A stretch of 64,000 bases of DNA from Pseudomonas yamanorum (GCF_013386765.1 NZ_JACARE010000038.1:168271-232270), one strand, 5' to 3'; counted from the first letter of the stretch, positions 43,667-52,629 are shown. Program-made: numbers and translations. Notes: a model not told the origin generated them from the sequence alone.

Positions 43667-44151
43667 AGCTCGCCTTTCTCTGTTTCAAGGCTCGCTTCGC
43701 CCTTGCGGCGCGGGCCTTCGACCTTTACCGAAGGAAATGCCGACGAGGCATACCGCACCACCAGAATCGCGAACGCCAACAGCAGAATCCCGCCGCACAG
43801 GTAGATGATGCCGAGGTCGGGCGGGTTGTGGTGGGAGACGTTGGAGATCAGCAGGCGGGTCAGCGCGGTGATCGCCACGTAGATCAGGAAGCGCACCGGC
43901 ATGTGGTTGGTCTTGAAGTAAATCCCGACCATCGCCCCCAGTTCCAGGTAGATGAACAGCAGCAAGATGTCATCGATCTTGATGTGCCCCGTTTCCAGCA
44001 TCCCCAGAAACTCCATCACCGCCGCATAGGCAGTCACCGCACCAATGGCGAACAGCGCCAGGTAGTGGAAGGTCTCGACGAACAGATTTCCCAAGGACTC
44101 GGCCAGTTGGTGCACGGTCTTGCGCAGGTTTTCAGCCCAGTTGATTTTCAC
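43663..44151 (-). CDS. psiE: PsiE-family membrane protein
   Basis: A 162-aa protein with four hydrophobic segments (about 25-48, 58-78, 85-103 and 110-133), the phosphate-starvation-inducible PsiE layout; the FKTNHMPVRFLIYVAITALTR stretch is typical. The function is unknown in any species. GTG start with AAGGAAG upstream. A charged tail follows the last membrane segment. Whether it responds to phosphate here cannot be told; I saw no Pho box. Confidence 0.85.
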   Translation of the reverse strand: MKINWAENLRKTVHQLAESLGNLFVETFHYLALFAIGAVTAYAAVMEFLGMLETGHIKIDDILLLFIYLELGAMVGIYFKTNHMPVRFLIYVAITALTRLLISNVSHHNPPDLGIIYLCGGILLLAFAILVVRYASSAFPSVKVEGPRRKGEASLETEKGEL

Positions 44152-44321
44152 GATGATGCTTCCTTAGGTCGGCTCGACCGGATAATGCGGGTTGGACGTG
44201 ACGGTTTCTCTGCATGCAGAAAAAAGGCCAGGGAACAGGAAGTGAGATGGTGGCGGGGTGATATGAGGCACTTCATTGCCGTGATCGCTTCCACGACGTA
44301 GAAGCGATCACAGGATTTACC

Positions 44322-44579
44322 TCAAGTCGGGGCGACTTGATCCAACGCTTGATCGACCAATAAATCACTCATTTCCAGCAGTTGATGGATCGCCAGAAGC
44401 AAACTTCGCTGTGGGCCCTCAAGCTCAAAAGCCAAACTGCTGGCCATTTCACGGGCACTGTTCAACGTTTCGCTGGCGTTGGCGAGTAACGTTTCGGTGT
44501 CAGTATTTGGGGTCACAGCGAAAAGCGCGGTAGACGGTTTTAGAGGCGATTCAGAAAAACAGGCAGTCATTTTTACCAT
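44322..44579 (-). CDS. DUF6124-type small protein
   Basis: An 85-aa protein with a variable N-terminus, then NTDTETLLANASETLNSAR and LAFELEGPQRSLLLAIHQL, the pattern of the pseudomonad DUF6124 family. Two helices are predicted by eye; function unknown. AAGGAA lies 8 nt before the ATG. Confidence 0.72.
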   Translation of the reverse strand: MVKMTACFSESPLKPSTALFAVTPNTDTETLLANASETLNSAREMASSLAFELEGPQRSLLLAIHQLLEMSDLLVDQALDQVAPT

Positions 44580-44885
44580 GGTGCAATTCCTTGGATTAAC
44601 AAGAGGTTTGCTCCTTCATTTCGAGCCGCCAAACTCGTACACCGCATAAGCGAAGCCCGGAAAAGGTAAGCCACTGAACGACGCCCCTGCAACCCCATCA
44701 ACCTGTGAGAAGTTTCCGATAGGGCAAACCAGCATTTGCCAGCTACATTAAAAAGCCACTACCCAAAGCCCATGGATTGGCTTATGCTTTTAGCTGTATA
44801 TAAATACAGTATTCGCACGAACGCATGGCGACACCCGAACCAAGGGCTACCCCCTTCAATACTGCACCGATGACGAGGCCGAAAA
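44580..44885. other. Divergent DUF6124/yebG intergenic region
   Basis: No gene is seen. The right part holds a LexA box (44794-44809) belonging to the yebG-like gene. The left part must carry the DUF6124 promoter; no clear boxes found. Confidence 0.55.
44794..44809 (+). promoter_or_regulatory. LexA (SOS) box
   Basis: CTGTATATAAATACAG is a perfect CTG-N10-CAG LexA operator with the AT-rich core of strong sites, 76 bp upstream of the yebG-like ATG. Confidence 0.85.
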
Positions 44886-45146
44886 ATGGCTGTTGAAACC
44901 CTGTATCGCAGTACCCGTGACCTGGAGACTACATTCGTGGATCGCAAACTTGCCGACGCACACGACCAGATGCTTGAACTGGCAGAGTCCCTGATGGAAG
45001 TGCTATTGAAAAACGTCGAAGGCTTGAGCGAGAAGCAGGCTGAAGATGCCGGTATTTTCATGGCCAAGAACCGCGCGGCGTTTGCGGCGGCGTTCAAGAA
45101 CAATGCGAGTGCATTGGCGGAGATTGGGCAGGCGGACGCTGAGTGA
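44886..45146 (+). CDS. yebG: YebG-family SOS-regulated protein
   Basis: An 86-aa protein that begins MAVETLYRSTRDLETTFVDR and continues with ADAHDQMLELAESL, the conserved start of the YebG family (MAVE..Y..RD.E..F). E. coli yebG is a LexA-controlled DNA-damage gene of unclear function. The perfect LexA box upstream supports both identity and regulation. Confidence 0.82.
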   Translation: MAVETLYRSTRDLETTFVDRKLADAHDQMLELAESLMEVLLKNVEGLSEKQAEDAGIFMAKNRAAFAAAFKNNASALAEIGQADAE

Positions 45147-45176
45147 TGCGTTGCCTGTAGTGGTGAAAGGGCTTGT

Positions 45177-45308
45177 TGTGGCAGAGGGAGCTTGCTGTGG
45201 CAGAGGGAGCTTGCTGTGGCGAGGGAGCTTGCTCCCGCTGGAGTGCGCAGCGCTCCCAAGCTTTTGGGTCTGCTGCGCAGCCCAGCGGGAGCAAGCTCCC
45301 TCGCCACA
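45177..45308. repeat. REPIN with tandem extra heads
   Basis: Three successive heads (two TGTGGCAGAGGGAGCTTGC, one TGTGGCGAGGGAGCTTGC) precede a single right arm ending GCTCCCTCGCCACA. The expansion is on the left only, unlike the one at 9375-9542. An inner GGAGTGCGCAGCGCTCC hairpin is shared with the copy at 23396. Confidence 0.88.
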
Positions 45309-45337
45309 GGGTTATGTATAGGCCGATAAAGCGTGTT

Positions 45338-46063
45338 TTACGCCTGCCACAACGTCTTGCCAAAGAACGTCAACGTCCGGTCCCACGCCAGTTGCGACCA
45401 GGCGGCATCGTATTGCGTATCCGCAATCCGACCATCACCAATCGCCGTCTCGTTGGCAAACGCATGGCGCGCCAGGTAGCGATGGAAAGTCGCGTCCACA
45501 CCCGCCGCGTGCAGTTTTGACTCCAGTTCCGCCACGGTGTCGATGTTGAAGAAGGCATCCTGCGTGCCCCAGTGCCCAATCAGCGGCGCCTTGATCTTCG
45601 AAGCATCCAGATACTCCAGCGGCGGGAAGCCATACCACACCACGCCCGCAGCCAATTCCGGAATCGCATTCAGCGCCAACAACGTCAGAGCCCCGCCCAT
45701 GCAGTAACCAGTCACGCCGACTTTTTTCGAGTCCGCCTGCAAGTACTGCACGGCACCCTTGATGTCTTGGGAAACCGCATCGCCAAAATCCAGACCATCC
45801 ATCAGGTGATGAGCTTCTTCCTCTTCCACCGTCGACGCACCGCGGTAAAGGTCCGGCACCAGCACCCGGTAGCCGCATTCCGCCAAGCGGCTGGCCACGC
45901 CCTTGATCTGGTCGTTGACGCCCCACCACTCCTGAATCACCACAATCGCCGGCGCGCCTTCGAGTACCGCCGGGCTGGCCAGGTAGCCATTGACTTCCGC
46001 GCCATCCGGACGTTTGAAGGTGATCATGCGCCCGCTGGAGCGCCCTGCTGTTTGTTTGGACAT
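45338..46063 (-). CDS. Dienelactone hydrolase family protein
   Basis: A 241-aa alpha/beta hydrolase. The nucleophile is Cys121 in VGVTGYCMGG, with Asp169 and His200 completing the triad, as in true dienelactone hydrolases. EWWGVNDQIKGVASRLAECG and VPDLYRG are typical. It is not in a chlorocatechol cluster, so its substrate is unknown. I use the ATG at 46063; the frame extends to 46240 over an operator-rich region. It is divergent from the formamidase-type gene. Confidence 0.85.
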   Translation of the reverse strand: MSKQTAGRSSGRMITFKRPDGAEVNGYLASPAVLEGAPAIVVIQEWWGVNDQIKGVASRLAECGYRVLVPDLYRGASTVEEEEAHHLMDGLDFGDAVSQDIKGAVQYLQADSKKVGVTGYCMGGALTLLALNAIPELAAGVVWYGFPPLEYLDASKIKAPLIGHWGTQDAFFNIDTVAELESKLHAAGVDATFHRYLARHAFANETAIGDGRIADTQYDAAWSQLAWDRTLTFFGKTLWQA

Positions 46064-46126
46064 GCCAACCTCGTTCTGATGGGTTTGATAACAGAGATAT
46101 CTGGATTTGCACGTGTCCGCCACTGC

Positions 46127-46212
46127 GGGTGTATCAGAGTGTGTATGGATGCCCCTCAGATACACACCGACCGGCAATCGCGGCAGCGCGACACACGACA
46201 GATACACACCGG
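46127..46212. promoter_or_regulatory. Repeated operator-like boxes between hydrolase and formamidase genes
   Basis: Four related sequences occur: GGGTGTATC (46127-46135), GTGTGTAT (46139-46146), GATACACACCG (46159-46169) and GATACACACCGG (46201-46212). The first pair and the last pair are in opposite orientations, so boxes 2 and 3 form an inverted repeat with a 13-nt spacer. No regulator gene is adjacent. Confidence 0.55.
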
Positions 46213-46267
46213 CGGTTAAGTGATGAAGCCTGTTGAACATTCAATCACCCAGGGCCAGGAAAATAAA

Positions 46268-47575
46268 ATGAATAACCTCCCATCTGTCGACCGTCTCAGT
46301 GTCACGTCCTACACCAACGGCCTGCTCGGCCCCAGCCAGAAAATGCTTGGCCCGCTGGCCGATGGTGGCACCTTGATCACCGGCACCCCGCCCGGCTGCT
46401 GGGGCCCGATGATCACCCCGGCCTTCGAAGGCGGCCATGAAGTAACCCAGCCAGTGTTCATCGCCGGCGCCGAAATCGGTGACGCGGTGGCGCTGAAGAT
46501 CACCCGCATGCGTGTCACCTCCCTGGCCACGTCGTCGGGAGTCATGAGTTTTGTCGAGGGGCGCTACCACGGCGACCCGTTTGTCGCGAAGTTCTGCTCC
46601 AACTGCGGGCAAGAGCACCCCGCCAGCCATGTCCAAGGCATTGGCGAAGACGCTATCCGCTGCAATGCCTGCGGTGCCGAGGTCAGTGCGTTTCGCTTCA
46701 GCAATGGCTACGTGATCGTGCTGGATGCCGACCATCAGGTGAGTTTGACGGTCAACCAGGCCGTGGCAGACCGCCTGGCCGGCAAGGCATCGGACCTGTC
46801 GGCACTGCCCGAATTGTCTGCCCAGCATTCGATCCTGTCCCTGGCCCGCGCCGACATTCCCGGCCTGGCCGCGCATATGCGCCCGTTCCTGGGCAATATC
46901 GGCACCACGCCTTCACGGGATCTTCCGGATTCCCACAACTGCGCCGACTTCGGCCAGTACCTGGTGGGCGCGCCCCATCGCTACAGCATGACCCACGAAG
47001 AACTGCACGCCGCAAAAACCGATGGCCACATGGACACCAATTCGGTGCGCGAGGGCTGCATCCTGATCTGCCCGGTGAAAGTCCCCGGCGCCGGGGTGTA
47101 CATGGGCGATATGCATGCCCAGCAGGGCAACGGCGAAATTGCCGGGCATGCCACCGATGTGTCGGGCGAAACCGAACTGACGGTGCAGGTGATCAAGGGC
47201 CTGACCCTGGACGGCCCGATCCTGCTGCAAAACCTCGATGACCTGCCGCCCATGGCGCGCCCGATGACCGCCGAACAACGCCTTCGGGTGAAGGCATTGG
47301 GCGAGCGCTGGGGGCAAACCGAGATCGAGGAGAATGCGCCCATTACCTTTATCGGCAGTGGGATAAATCTCAACGTCGCAACGGAAAACGGACTGGAACG
47401 CGCAGCCGCTGTTACCGGGCTGCCAATCGACGAAGTGCGCAACCGAGCGACCATCAACGGCTCCATTGAAATCAGTCGCCTGCCGGGCACCGTGCGGGTC
47501 ACGATCCTGTGCCCGATGCACATCCTTGATCGTATGGGCGTGGGCCAGTTGGCCCGGGAGAAATATCAGCTTTGA
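46268..47575 (+). CDS. Acetamidase/formamidase family protein with a zinc ribbon
   Basis: A 435-aa amidase of the FmdA/AmdA family that should release ammonia from formamide, acetamide or a related amide. Family motifs include PPGCWGPM and PGAGVYMGDMHAQQGNGE. A four-cysteine zinc ribbon (Cys110, Cys113, Cys132 and Cys135) interrupts the N-terminal half. The ATG at 46268 has CAGGA upstream; an earlier ATG at 46220 lies among the operator repeats. Confidence 0.87.
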   Translation: MNNLPSVDRLSVTSYTNGLLGPSQKMLGPLADGGTLITGTPPGCWGPMITPAFEGGHEVTQPVFIAGAEIGDAVALKITRMRVTSLATSSGVMSFVEGRYHGDPFVAKFCSNCGQEHPASHVQGIGEDAIRCNACGAEVSAFRFSNGYVIVLDADHQVSLTVNQAVADRLAGKASDLSALPELSAQHSILSLARADIPGLAAHMRPFLGNIGTTPSRDLPDSHNCADFGQYLVGAPHRYSMTHEELHAAKTDGHMDTNSVREGCILICPVKVPGAGVYMGDMHAQQGNGEIAGHATDVSGETELTVQVIKGLTLDGPILLQNLDDLPPMARPMTAEQRLRVKALGERWGQTEIEENAPITFIGSGINLNVATENGLERAAAVTGLPIDEVRNRATINGSIEISRLPGTVRVTILCPMHILDRMGVGQLAREKYQL

Positions 47576-47581
47576 CCCGCT

Positions 47582-48601
47582 TCAGCGGTACAACAACCGC
47601 TCCGCCAGCTCATCCGCCACCCGCGCGGGTGAGCGTTTTTCAGCCTGGGCATGGGCGAAGATTTCGGTCAGGCGTGTGCCGATGTTCGACAAGTGTGCGG
47701 TGATGGTTTCCAGCTCTGCGCCGCCATGCTTGAGGGCGACGTAAATCAGGCCGCCGGAGTTGATCACGTAGTCCGGCGCGTAAAGAATCCCACGCCCTTC
47801 CAGTTGATCGGCCACTTGCAGGTTGGTCAGTTGCGCACTGGCAGAGCCGGCCACCGCCGCGCACCGCAACTGCGCGACCGTGTAGCGGTTGAACACCGCG
47901 CCCACGCCGCAGGGCGCAAGGATGTCGCACGGGGTGCTGAGCAAGGCTTCGTTGGCAATCGGGTGCGCGCCCAGCTGTTCCATGGCCAGTTGCACCTTGC
48001 CGTGGTCGATGTCGCTCACCAGCAATTCAGCCCCGGCGGCGTGCAGTTGCTCGGCCAGGGCATAACCGACGTTGCCCAGGCCCTGGATCGCCACGCGCAA
48101 ACCTTCCAGGTTATCGCTGCCCAGGCGGGCCATGGCCGTGGTGCGGATGCCGGCGAATACGCCCATGGCCGCGTGGGGCGATGGATCACCGGCCGCCGTG
48201 GTGCTGGTGACATAGCGGGTCTGCTGGGCGATGCAATCCATATCGGCCACCGAGGTGCCGCTGTCGATGGCGGTGATGTAGCGGCCATCGAGCTGCTCGA
48301 TGCAGCGGCCGAAGGCCTCGAACAATGCGGCGCGGCTTTCCACATGGGCGGGGCGGATGATCACCGCGCAACCACCGCCCACCGGCAAACCGGCCAGGGC
48401 GGCCTTGTAGCTCATGCCCTGGGCCAGGCGCGCGGCATCCGCCACGGCACTTTCTTCGTCGGGGTAAGAGAGGTAGCGGCAGCCTCCGAGGGCGGGGCCC
48501 AGGCGGCTGTTGTGGATGGCAATAACCGCCTTCAACCCGGTGACCGGGTCGACGCTCAGGTGCAGCGATTCAAGGCGGGTGCTGTGCATGAGCGCAAACA
48601 T
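47582..48601 (-). CDS. Leucine-dehydrogenase-like protein lacking the catalytic lysine
   Basis: A 339-aa Glu/Leu/Phe/Val dehydrogenase. The substrate-binding Lys66 (MSYKAALAGL) and NAD fold (VAIQGLGNVGYALAEQL) are intact, and DYVINSGGLIYVA is present. The catalytic Lys, normally 12 residues later in GGGKAVI, is Cys78 (codon TGC, 48370-48368). All other conserved parts match leucine dehydrogenases such as P. aeruginosa Ldh. The protein may be inactive as a dehydrogenase, have another role, or bind substrate only. The gene converges on the amidase gene 6 bp away. Confidence 0.88.
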   Translation of the reverse strand: MFALMHSTRLESLHLSVDPVTGLKAVIAIHNSRLGPALGGCRYLSYPDEESAVADAARLAQGMSYKAALAGLPVGGGCAVIIRPAHVESRAALFEAFGRCIEQLDGRYITAIDSGTSVADMDCIAQQTRYVTSTTAAGDPSPHAAMGVFAGIRTTAMARLGSDNLEGLRVAIQGLGNVGYALAEQLHAAGAELLVSDIDHGKVQLAMEQLGAHPIANEALLSTPCDILAPCGVGAVFNRYTVAQLRCAAVAGSASAQLTNLQVADQLEGRGILYAPDYVINSGGLIYVALKHGGAELETITAHLSNIGTRLTEIFAHAQAEKRSPARVADELAERLLYR

Positions 48602-48787
48602 CGTCGAGCTCCCGAATCACTTCTTGTAGGCGCCAAGTATAGGACTGCCAGCGGAAGACTGCTGAAGCGCGCAGGAATAAGGCCACCGGTTTTAAAGGGT
48701 TTGCGACATAAACAAGTAGGACCCGTCTTAAGGCACTGGACGAAAGTTCACAGCAAGGCTAAAACGAGACATCCGCCGGAGAACCCA

Positions 48788-49591
48788 ATGACGCCCCGCA
48801 AAGCCTTTTTTGCCTGCCTGGAACGGTCACCGCCCGCGCTGTTTGAAGCCGCGCTGTGGATGGCGGCCGAGCACGACCCGGCCGTGGACCCCTTGGCCAT
48901 CCTGCAGGACTTCAAGGTGTTGCAACAGTTGGTCAGCCTCAGCATGCCGATGCTGCCGCCGGATGAATTGGGGCAACCATTGCTGCGGCGCATGAACGAC
49001 CTGGGTTTCGCCCAGGATGATCACACCCCGCTGCGCCCCGCCGCCGCCCTGCTGGACAAGGTATTGAAGCGCAAACGCGGGCAGCCGCTGGCGTTGGGGC
49101 TGATTGCCCTGGAACTGGCCCGGCGCCTGGACATTCCCCTGGTGGGCGTCAACTTTCCGGGCCACTTCCTGTTGCGGGTTCCGGGCGCCGATCACCTGCT
49201 CGACCCCTGTGGCGGCCGCCGGCTGTACCCCAACGATTGCCGCGACCTGCTGACTCGCCAGTACGGGCCCAATCTCAAATTGCAGGCCGACCACCTGCAC
49301 ACCGCCGAACCACGCTCGATCCTGCAACGGCTGTCGCGCAATCTGCGCCAGTTGCACCTGTCCAACGACGACCACCTGGCCGCCCTGGTGGATGCCGAGC
49401 GCGTGCTGGAACTGGGCAACGCCAGCGCCGCCGATTACCTGGCCCGGGCCAGTTTGTATCAGCGCCTGGATTGCCCGAACGCCGAGCGTTTTGATCTTGA
49501 GCATGCATTGATGCTCAGTGAAGACCCGATCCAGCGCCTGCGCCTGACCGAGCGACTGGGGCATTTGCCGCCCAACTCTGTGGTGCATTGA
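48788..49591 (+). CDS. SirB1-family (transglutaminase-like) protein
   Basis: A 267-aa protein of the SirB1/TPR family. The transglutaminase-like core is KRGQPLALGLIALELARRLDIPLVGVNFPGHFLLR, followed by HLLDPCGGRRL and helical TPR-like repeats. The catalytic Cys of transglutaminases is not preserved at the usual place, as in much of this family. Function unknown. The frame is open leftward to 47651, but that part is antisense to the dehydrogenase gene. Confidence 0.82.
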   Translation: MTPRKAFFACLERSPPALFEAALWMAAEHDPAVDPLAILQDFKVLQQLVSLSMPMLPPDELGQPLLRRMNDLGFAQDDHTPLRPAAALLDKVLKRKRGQPLALGLIALELARRLDIPLVGVNFPGHFLLRVPGADHLLDPCGGRRLYPNDCRDLLTRQYGPNLKLQADHLHTAEPRSILQRLSRNLRQLHLSNDDHLAALVDAERVLELGNASAADYLARASLYQRLDCPNAERFDLEHALMLSEDPIQRLRLTERLGHLPPNSVVH

Positions 49592-49633
49592 CCCGCTTGG
49601 CGTAAGCTGTACCGCCCCATGGATGAGGTTGTC

Positions 49634-50458
49634 ATGCCCCTGCGCTCCCCCGCCGAACGTTACCTCGAGGATTTCCACCAGCGCCAGCCCGGCACCACCA
49701 GCGCGGCGTTCGCTGAACTCGCGGCGGTGAAATACAGCTCTTCCTATGCCGCGTTGACGGCGCACGTGCCGGCAACACACAGCCCACTCACCGTCCTGGA
49801 CCTGGCCTGCGGCGATGGTTATCTGCTCAAGCTGCTGGCCGACCGCCAGCAACCCGGCTTGCAACTGATCGGTGTCGACATGAGCCAGGCCGAACTCGAC
49901 GCCGCCCGCGAGCGTCTTCCAGTTGAGATCACCCTGCTCAAGGAACGCGCCCAATCATTGAGTGTGGCTACAGCCAGTGTCGACGTGCTGCTGTCGCACA
50001 TGGCGATCATGCTGATGGATGACCTCGACCAGGTGCTGCAAGAGGTGCAGCGAGTCCTGCGCAGCAGCGGCACATTGGCAGTGCTGATTGGCAGAAGCTT
50101 TCTACTGGGCCCAGTCGGCGTGGCGTTTCTGGAAGCCTTTCGTCCAATCGCCGAGGAAGACCGCCTGCCCAACCTGCAGATGGGCGACCCGCGCACCCGC
50201 AATGAAGCCGGCTGGCACACCTTGCTGGAGGACCACTTCAGCGACCTCAGCGTCGAAGATATCGACGTCCATTGGCAGCCTCAGCCAGAGGAACTATGGA
50301 CGTCATTAAAGGAAACCTACGATATCGACCGGCTGACACCGCCCGCCAAGGCCCGCCTGAAAGAGCGTTTCCTGGCCACCATCACCCACCTTCGGCAGAG
50401 TGATGGCAGCGTGTCCACCGGGTGGGGGTTACGCGTGATCAGCGCCAGGCGCCGCTAA
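49634..50458 (+). CDS. Class I SAM-dependent methyltransferase
   Basis: A 274-aa methyltransferase with motif I VLDLACGDGYLLKLLAD, the acidic loop GVDMSQAELD and VDVLLSHMAIMLMDD. Substrate unknown. The ATG at 49634 has GAGG 7 nt upstream; an in-frame ATG at 49619 lacks one. Its 3' end overlaps the convergent transporter gene by 30 bp. Confidence 0.82.
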   Translation: MPLRSPAERYLEDFHQRQPGTTSAAFAELAAVKYSSSYAALTAHVPATHSPLTVLDLACGDGYLLKLLADRQQPGLQLIGVDMSQAELDAARERLPVEITLLKERAQSLSVATASVDVLLSHMAIMLMDDLDQVLQEVQRVLRSSGTLAVLIGRSFLLGPVGVAFLEAFRPIAEEDRLPNLQMGDPRTRNEAGWHTLLEDHFSDLSVEDIDVHWQPQPEELWTSLKETYDIDRLTPPAKARLKERFLATITHLRQSDGSVSTGWGLRVISARRR

Positions 50459-51796
50459 CGCATCAGCGCCTTGTGACACCGGGCTCTTTGGCGAGCGCAC
50501 CTGGATAATCAACAACGCCGCAATCACCGCCGGAATCGCGCAGAAGAAGAAAATCTGCTGCACTGGAATGTGCATTGCCAGCAGCATGCTGCCGAACAAC
50601 GGCCCCAGGATCGAACCGAACCGCCCTACTCCCAACGCCCAGCCAGTACCGGTCGCTCGCACATGAGCCGGGTAGAAGTTACTGGCGAACGCATTCAGGG
50701 TCAGTTGGCCACCGATGATGCAAAAACCCGCCGCAAACACGCAGGCCACCAGATAGCGCGGATTGTCGTGGTTCAGGCCCAGCAGAATGGTGCACACCGC
50801 AGCTGCAGCGAGCACGCCGGACAGCAGGCGCACTTTGCTTTTGAGCCGGTCGGCAAACCAGGCCATGCCGATGGCGCCCAAGGTCCCGGCGAACAGGAAC
50901 ATCGAGGTCACCAGGTTGGCTTCGTTCAGGCCCAGGCCGCTTTCCAGCAACAGCGAAGGCAGCCAGCTGATCATGAAATACAGCAGGATCAGGCTGACAA
51001 AAAACGTTGCCCATAGCAGCAAGGTCGGGCGCGCATAACCATGGCGAAACAGCTCCACCACCGTCAGCTTGCTGCCTTGCTCCTGGCGGTTTTCTGCCTC
51101 GCTCGCCGCCGGCGGTTGCCAGCCGGGCAACATCCGCGCGGTGACTTTTTGCAGGCGCGCATACGGCGGTGCATCACGCAGCAGGCGCGGCAGGGACTCG
51201 GGCAACATCCAGGCGAGAAACGGGAACAGCAGCAACGGTGTCACGCCGCCGGCAAGGAACACCGCCTGCCAGCCAAAGCTGTCGATAAACCCGGCGGCCA
51301 CGAAACCGCCCGCCGCGCCACCGAAAGAGAAACCACACGCCGCCAGCGTCACCATCAACGTGCGCAAGCGGGGCGGTGAATATTCCGACATCAAGGCCAT
51401 GGCGCTGGGCATCGCGCCGCCCATGCCGATGCCGCAGATGAAACGGGCGGCCATCAAGGTATTCAGGGAATTGGCGAACACCATCAGCACCGTGAGGCTG
51501 GCGTAGATCAGCACGCAACACAGCAGGATGCGCCTTACACCGAAGCGGTCCGCCAGCGGCGTGACGGCGAGGGAGCCGAGGGTCAGCCCCAGCAGGTTGG
51601 CGCTGAACACCGGGCCGAACGCAGCTTTTTCCAGGCCCCAGTCCTTGGCCAGCGCCGGGACCACGTAGCCCAGGACCTGGGCGTCGTAGCCGTCGGTGAC
51701 CAGCAACAGAGCCAGCAACAGGAGTATCAACCACTGATAGCGCGACACCGGACGGGCGTCGAGTGCCGCACGAAAGCTGGCAATCTGATTGTGCAT
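50429..51796 (-). CDS. MFS transporter, aromatic acid:H+ symporter family
   Basis: A 455-aa permease with 12 membrane segments. The AAHS motif DGYDAQVLGYVVPALAKDW in helix 1 and GTLGAIGMAWFADRLKSK between halves fit PcaK/MhpT-type importers. It lies after maiA in the homogentisate cluster, separated by a REPIN, so homogentisate or a hydroxyphenyl acid is a plausible substrate; that is inference. Confidence 0.85.
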   Translation of the reverse strand: MHNQIASFRAALDARPVSRYQWLILLLLALLLVTDGYDAQVLGYVVPALAKDWGLEKAAFGPVFSANLLGLTLGSLAVTPLADRFGVRRILLCCVLIYASLTVLMVFANSLNTLMAARFICGIGMGGAMPSAMALMSEYSPPRLRTLMVTLAACGFSFGGAAGGFVAAGFIDSFGWQAVFLAGGVTPLLLFPFLAWMLPESLPRLLRDAPPYARLQKVTARMLPGWQPPAASEAENRQEQGSKLTVVELFRHGYARPTLLLWATFFVSLILLYFMISWLPSLLLESGLGLNEANLVTSMFLFAGTLGAIGMAWFADRLKSKVRLLSGVLAAAAVCTILLGLNHDNPRYLVACVFAAGFCIIGGQLTLNAFASNFYPAHVRATGTGWALGVGRFGSILGPLFGSMLLAMHIPVQQIFFFCAIPAVIAALLIIQVRSPKSPVSQGADALAAPGADHA

Positions 51797-51845
51797 CGCA
51801 AGAGACCTGTGTTGTTTTTATAGTTTGGACACGCTGGAGCTCACA

Positions 51846-51967
51846 TGTGGGAGCTGGGCTTTTGTGGGAGCTGGCTTGCCTGCGATAGCATCACTTCACT
51901 GTAACTGACACACCGAGGTGCCTGTATCGCGGGCAAGCCCGGCTCCCACAAAAACCCAGCTCCCACA
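51846..51967. repeat. REPIN nested inside a second pair of heads
   Basis: Outer ends TGTGGGAGCTGGGCTTT and AAACCCAGCTCCCACA are complements and enclose a complete REPIN starting TGTGGGAGCTGGCTTGCC. Both arms have been extended in the same way, as at 9375-9542. Confidence 0.88.
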
Positions 51968-51972
51968 TTGAT

Positions 51973-52617
51973 TTAGGGTGTGTCAGGGGCATCGGGTTGG
52001 TTGGCAGGATGAGCCGCCATGAACGCCGGGTGCTGCGCCGCCAATGCCGCCACCCGCTGAATGCGCGGATACGCCGCCAGCGACACCTTGAACCGCTCGG
52101 CCGCATACAACTGCGGAATCAAAAACGTATCCGCCATCCCCGGCTGCTCGCCAAAGCAATAACCCTGATCACCGATCAACTGCTCCACCGCCGCCAGCCC
52201 CTGGCTGATCCAGTGCCCGATCCACTCCAGCACCTGCGCTTCATCGTGCCCCCACTGCTTGAGCAAGTTCTGGGTGCTGGAGTTGTGCAGCGGGTGGATG
52301 TCGCACCCGATGATCGACGCCACCGCGCGCTCATGGGCGCGGGTCGCCGAATCCTTGGCGAGCAATGGCACCTGTGGATAACGTTCCTCCAGGTACTCGA
52401 TGATCGCCGGCGACTGAATCAACACATCGCCGTCATCGGTGCGCAAGGCCGGCACGCGACCTTGGGGGTTGATCGCCAGGTACTCCGGCTGGTGGTTGGC
52501 GCCGCCCTTGGGCACCAGCAGGTTGACCGGCACCGCAGTGAAATCCAGGCCCTTGAGGGCCAGCGCGATGCGCACCCGGTACGACGAAGTGGAGCGGTAA
52601 TAGGTATAGAGTTCCAT
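51973..52617 (-). CDS. maiA: Maleylacetoacetate isomerase
   Basis: MaiA (214 aa), a zeta-class glutathione transferase, isomerises maleylacetoacetate to fumarylacetoacetate. YYRSTSSYRVRIALALKG is the N-terminal glutathione site, and NPQGRVPAL carries the cis-Pro. It is the last step-two enzyme in the hmgA-fahA-maiA operon; 12 bp separate it from fahA. Confidence 0.95.
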   Translation of the reverse strand: MELYTYYRSTSSYRVRIALALKGLDFTAVPVNLLVPKGGANHQPEYLAINPQGRVPALRTDDGDVLIQSPAIIEYLEERYPQVPLLAKDSATRAHERAVASIIGCDIHPLHNSSTQNLLKQWGHDEAQVLEWIGHWISQGLAAVEQLIGDQGYCFGEQPGMADTFLIPQLYAAERFKVSLAAYPRIQRVAALAAQHPAFMAAHPANQPDAPDTP

Positions 52618-52629
52618 GGCCCTGCCCTC

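Noticed and set aside
47651..48787. A plus-strand frame extending the SirB1 protein by 379 residues
   Set aside because: It is entirely antisense to the dehydrogenase gene up to 48601 and has no motifs; the ATG at 48788 gives a normal-length protein.
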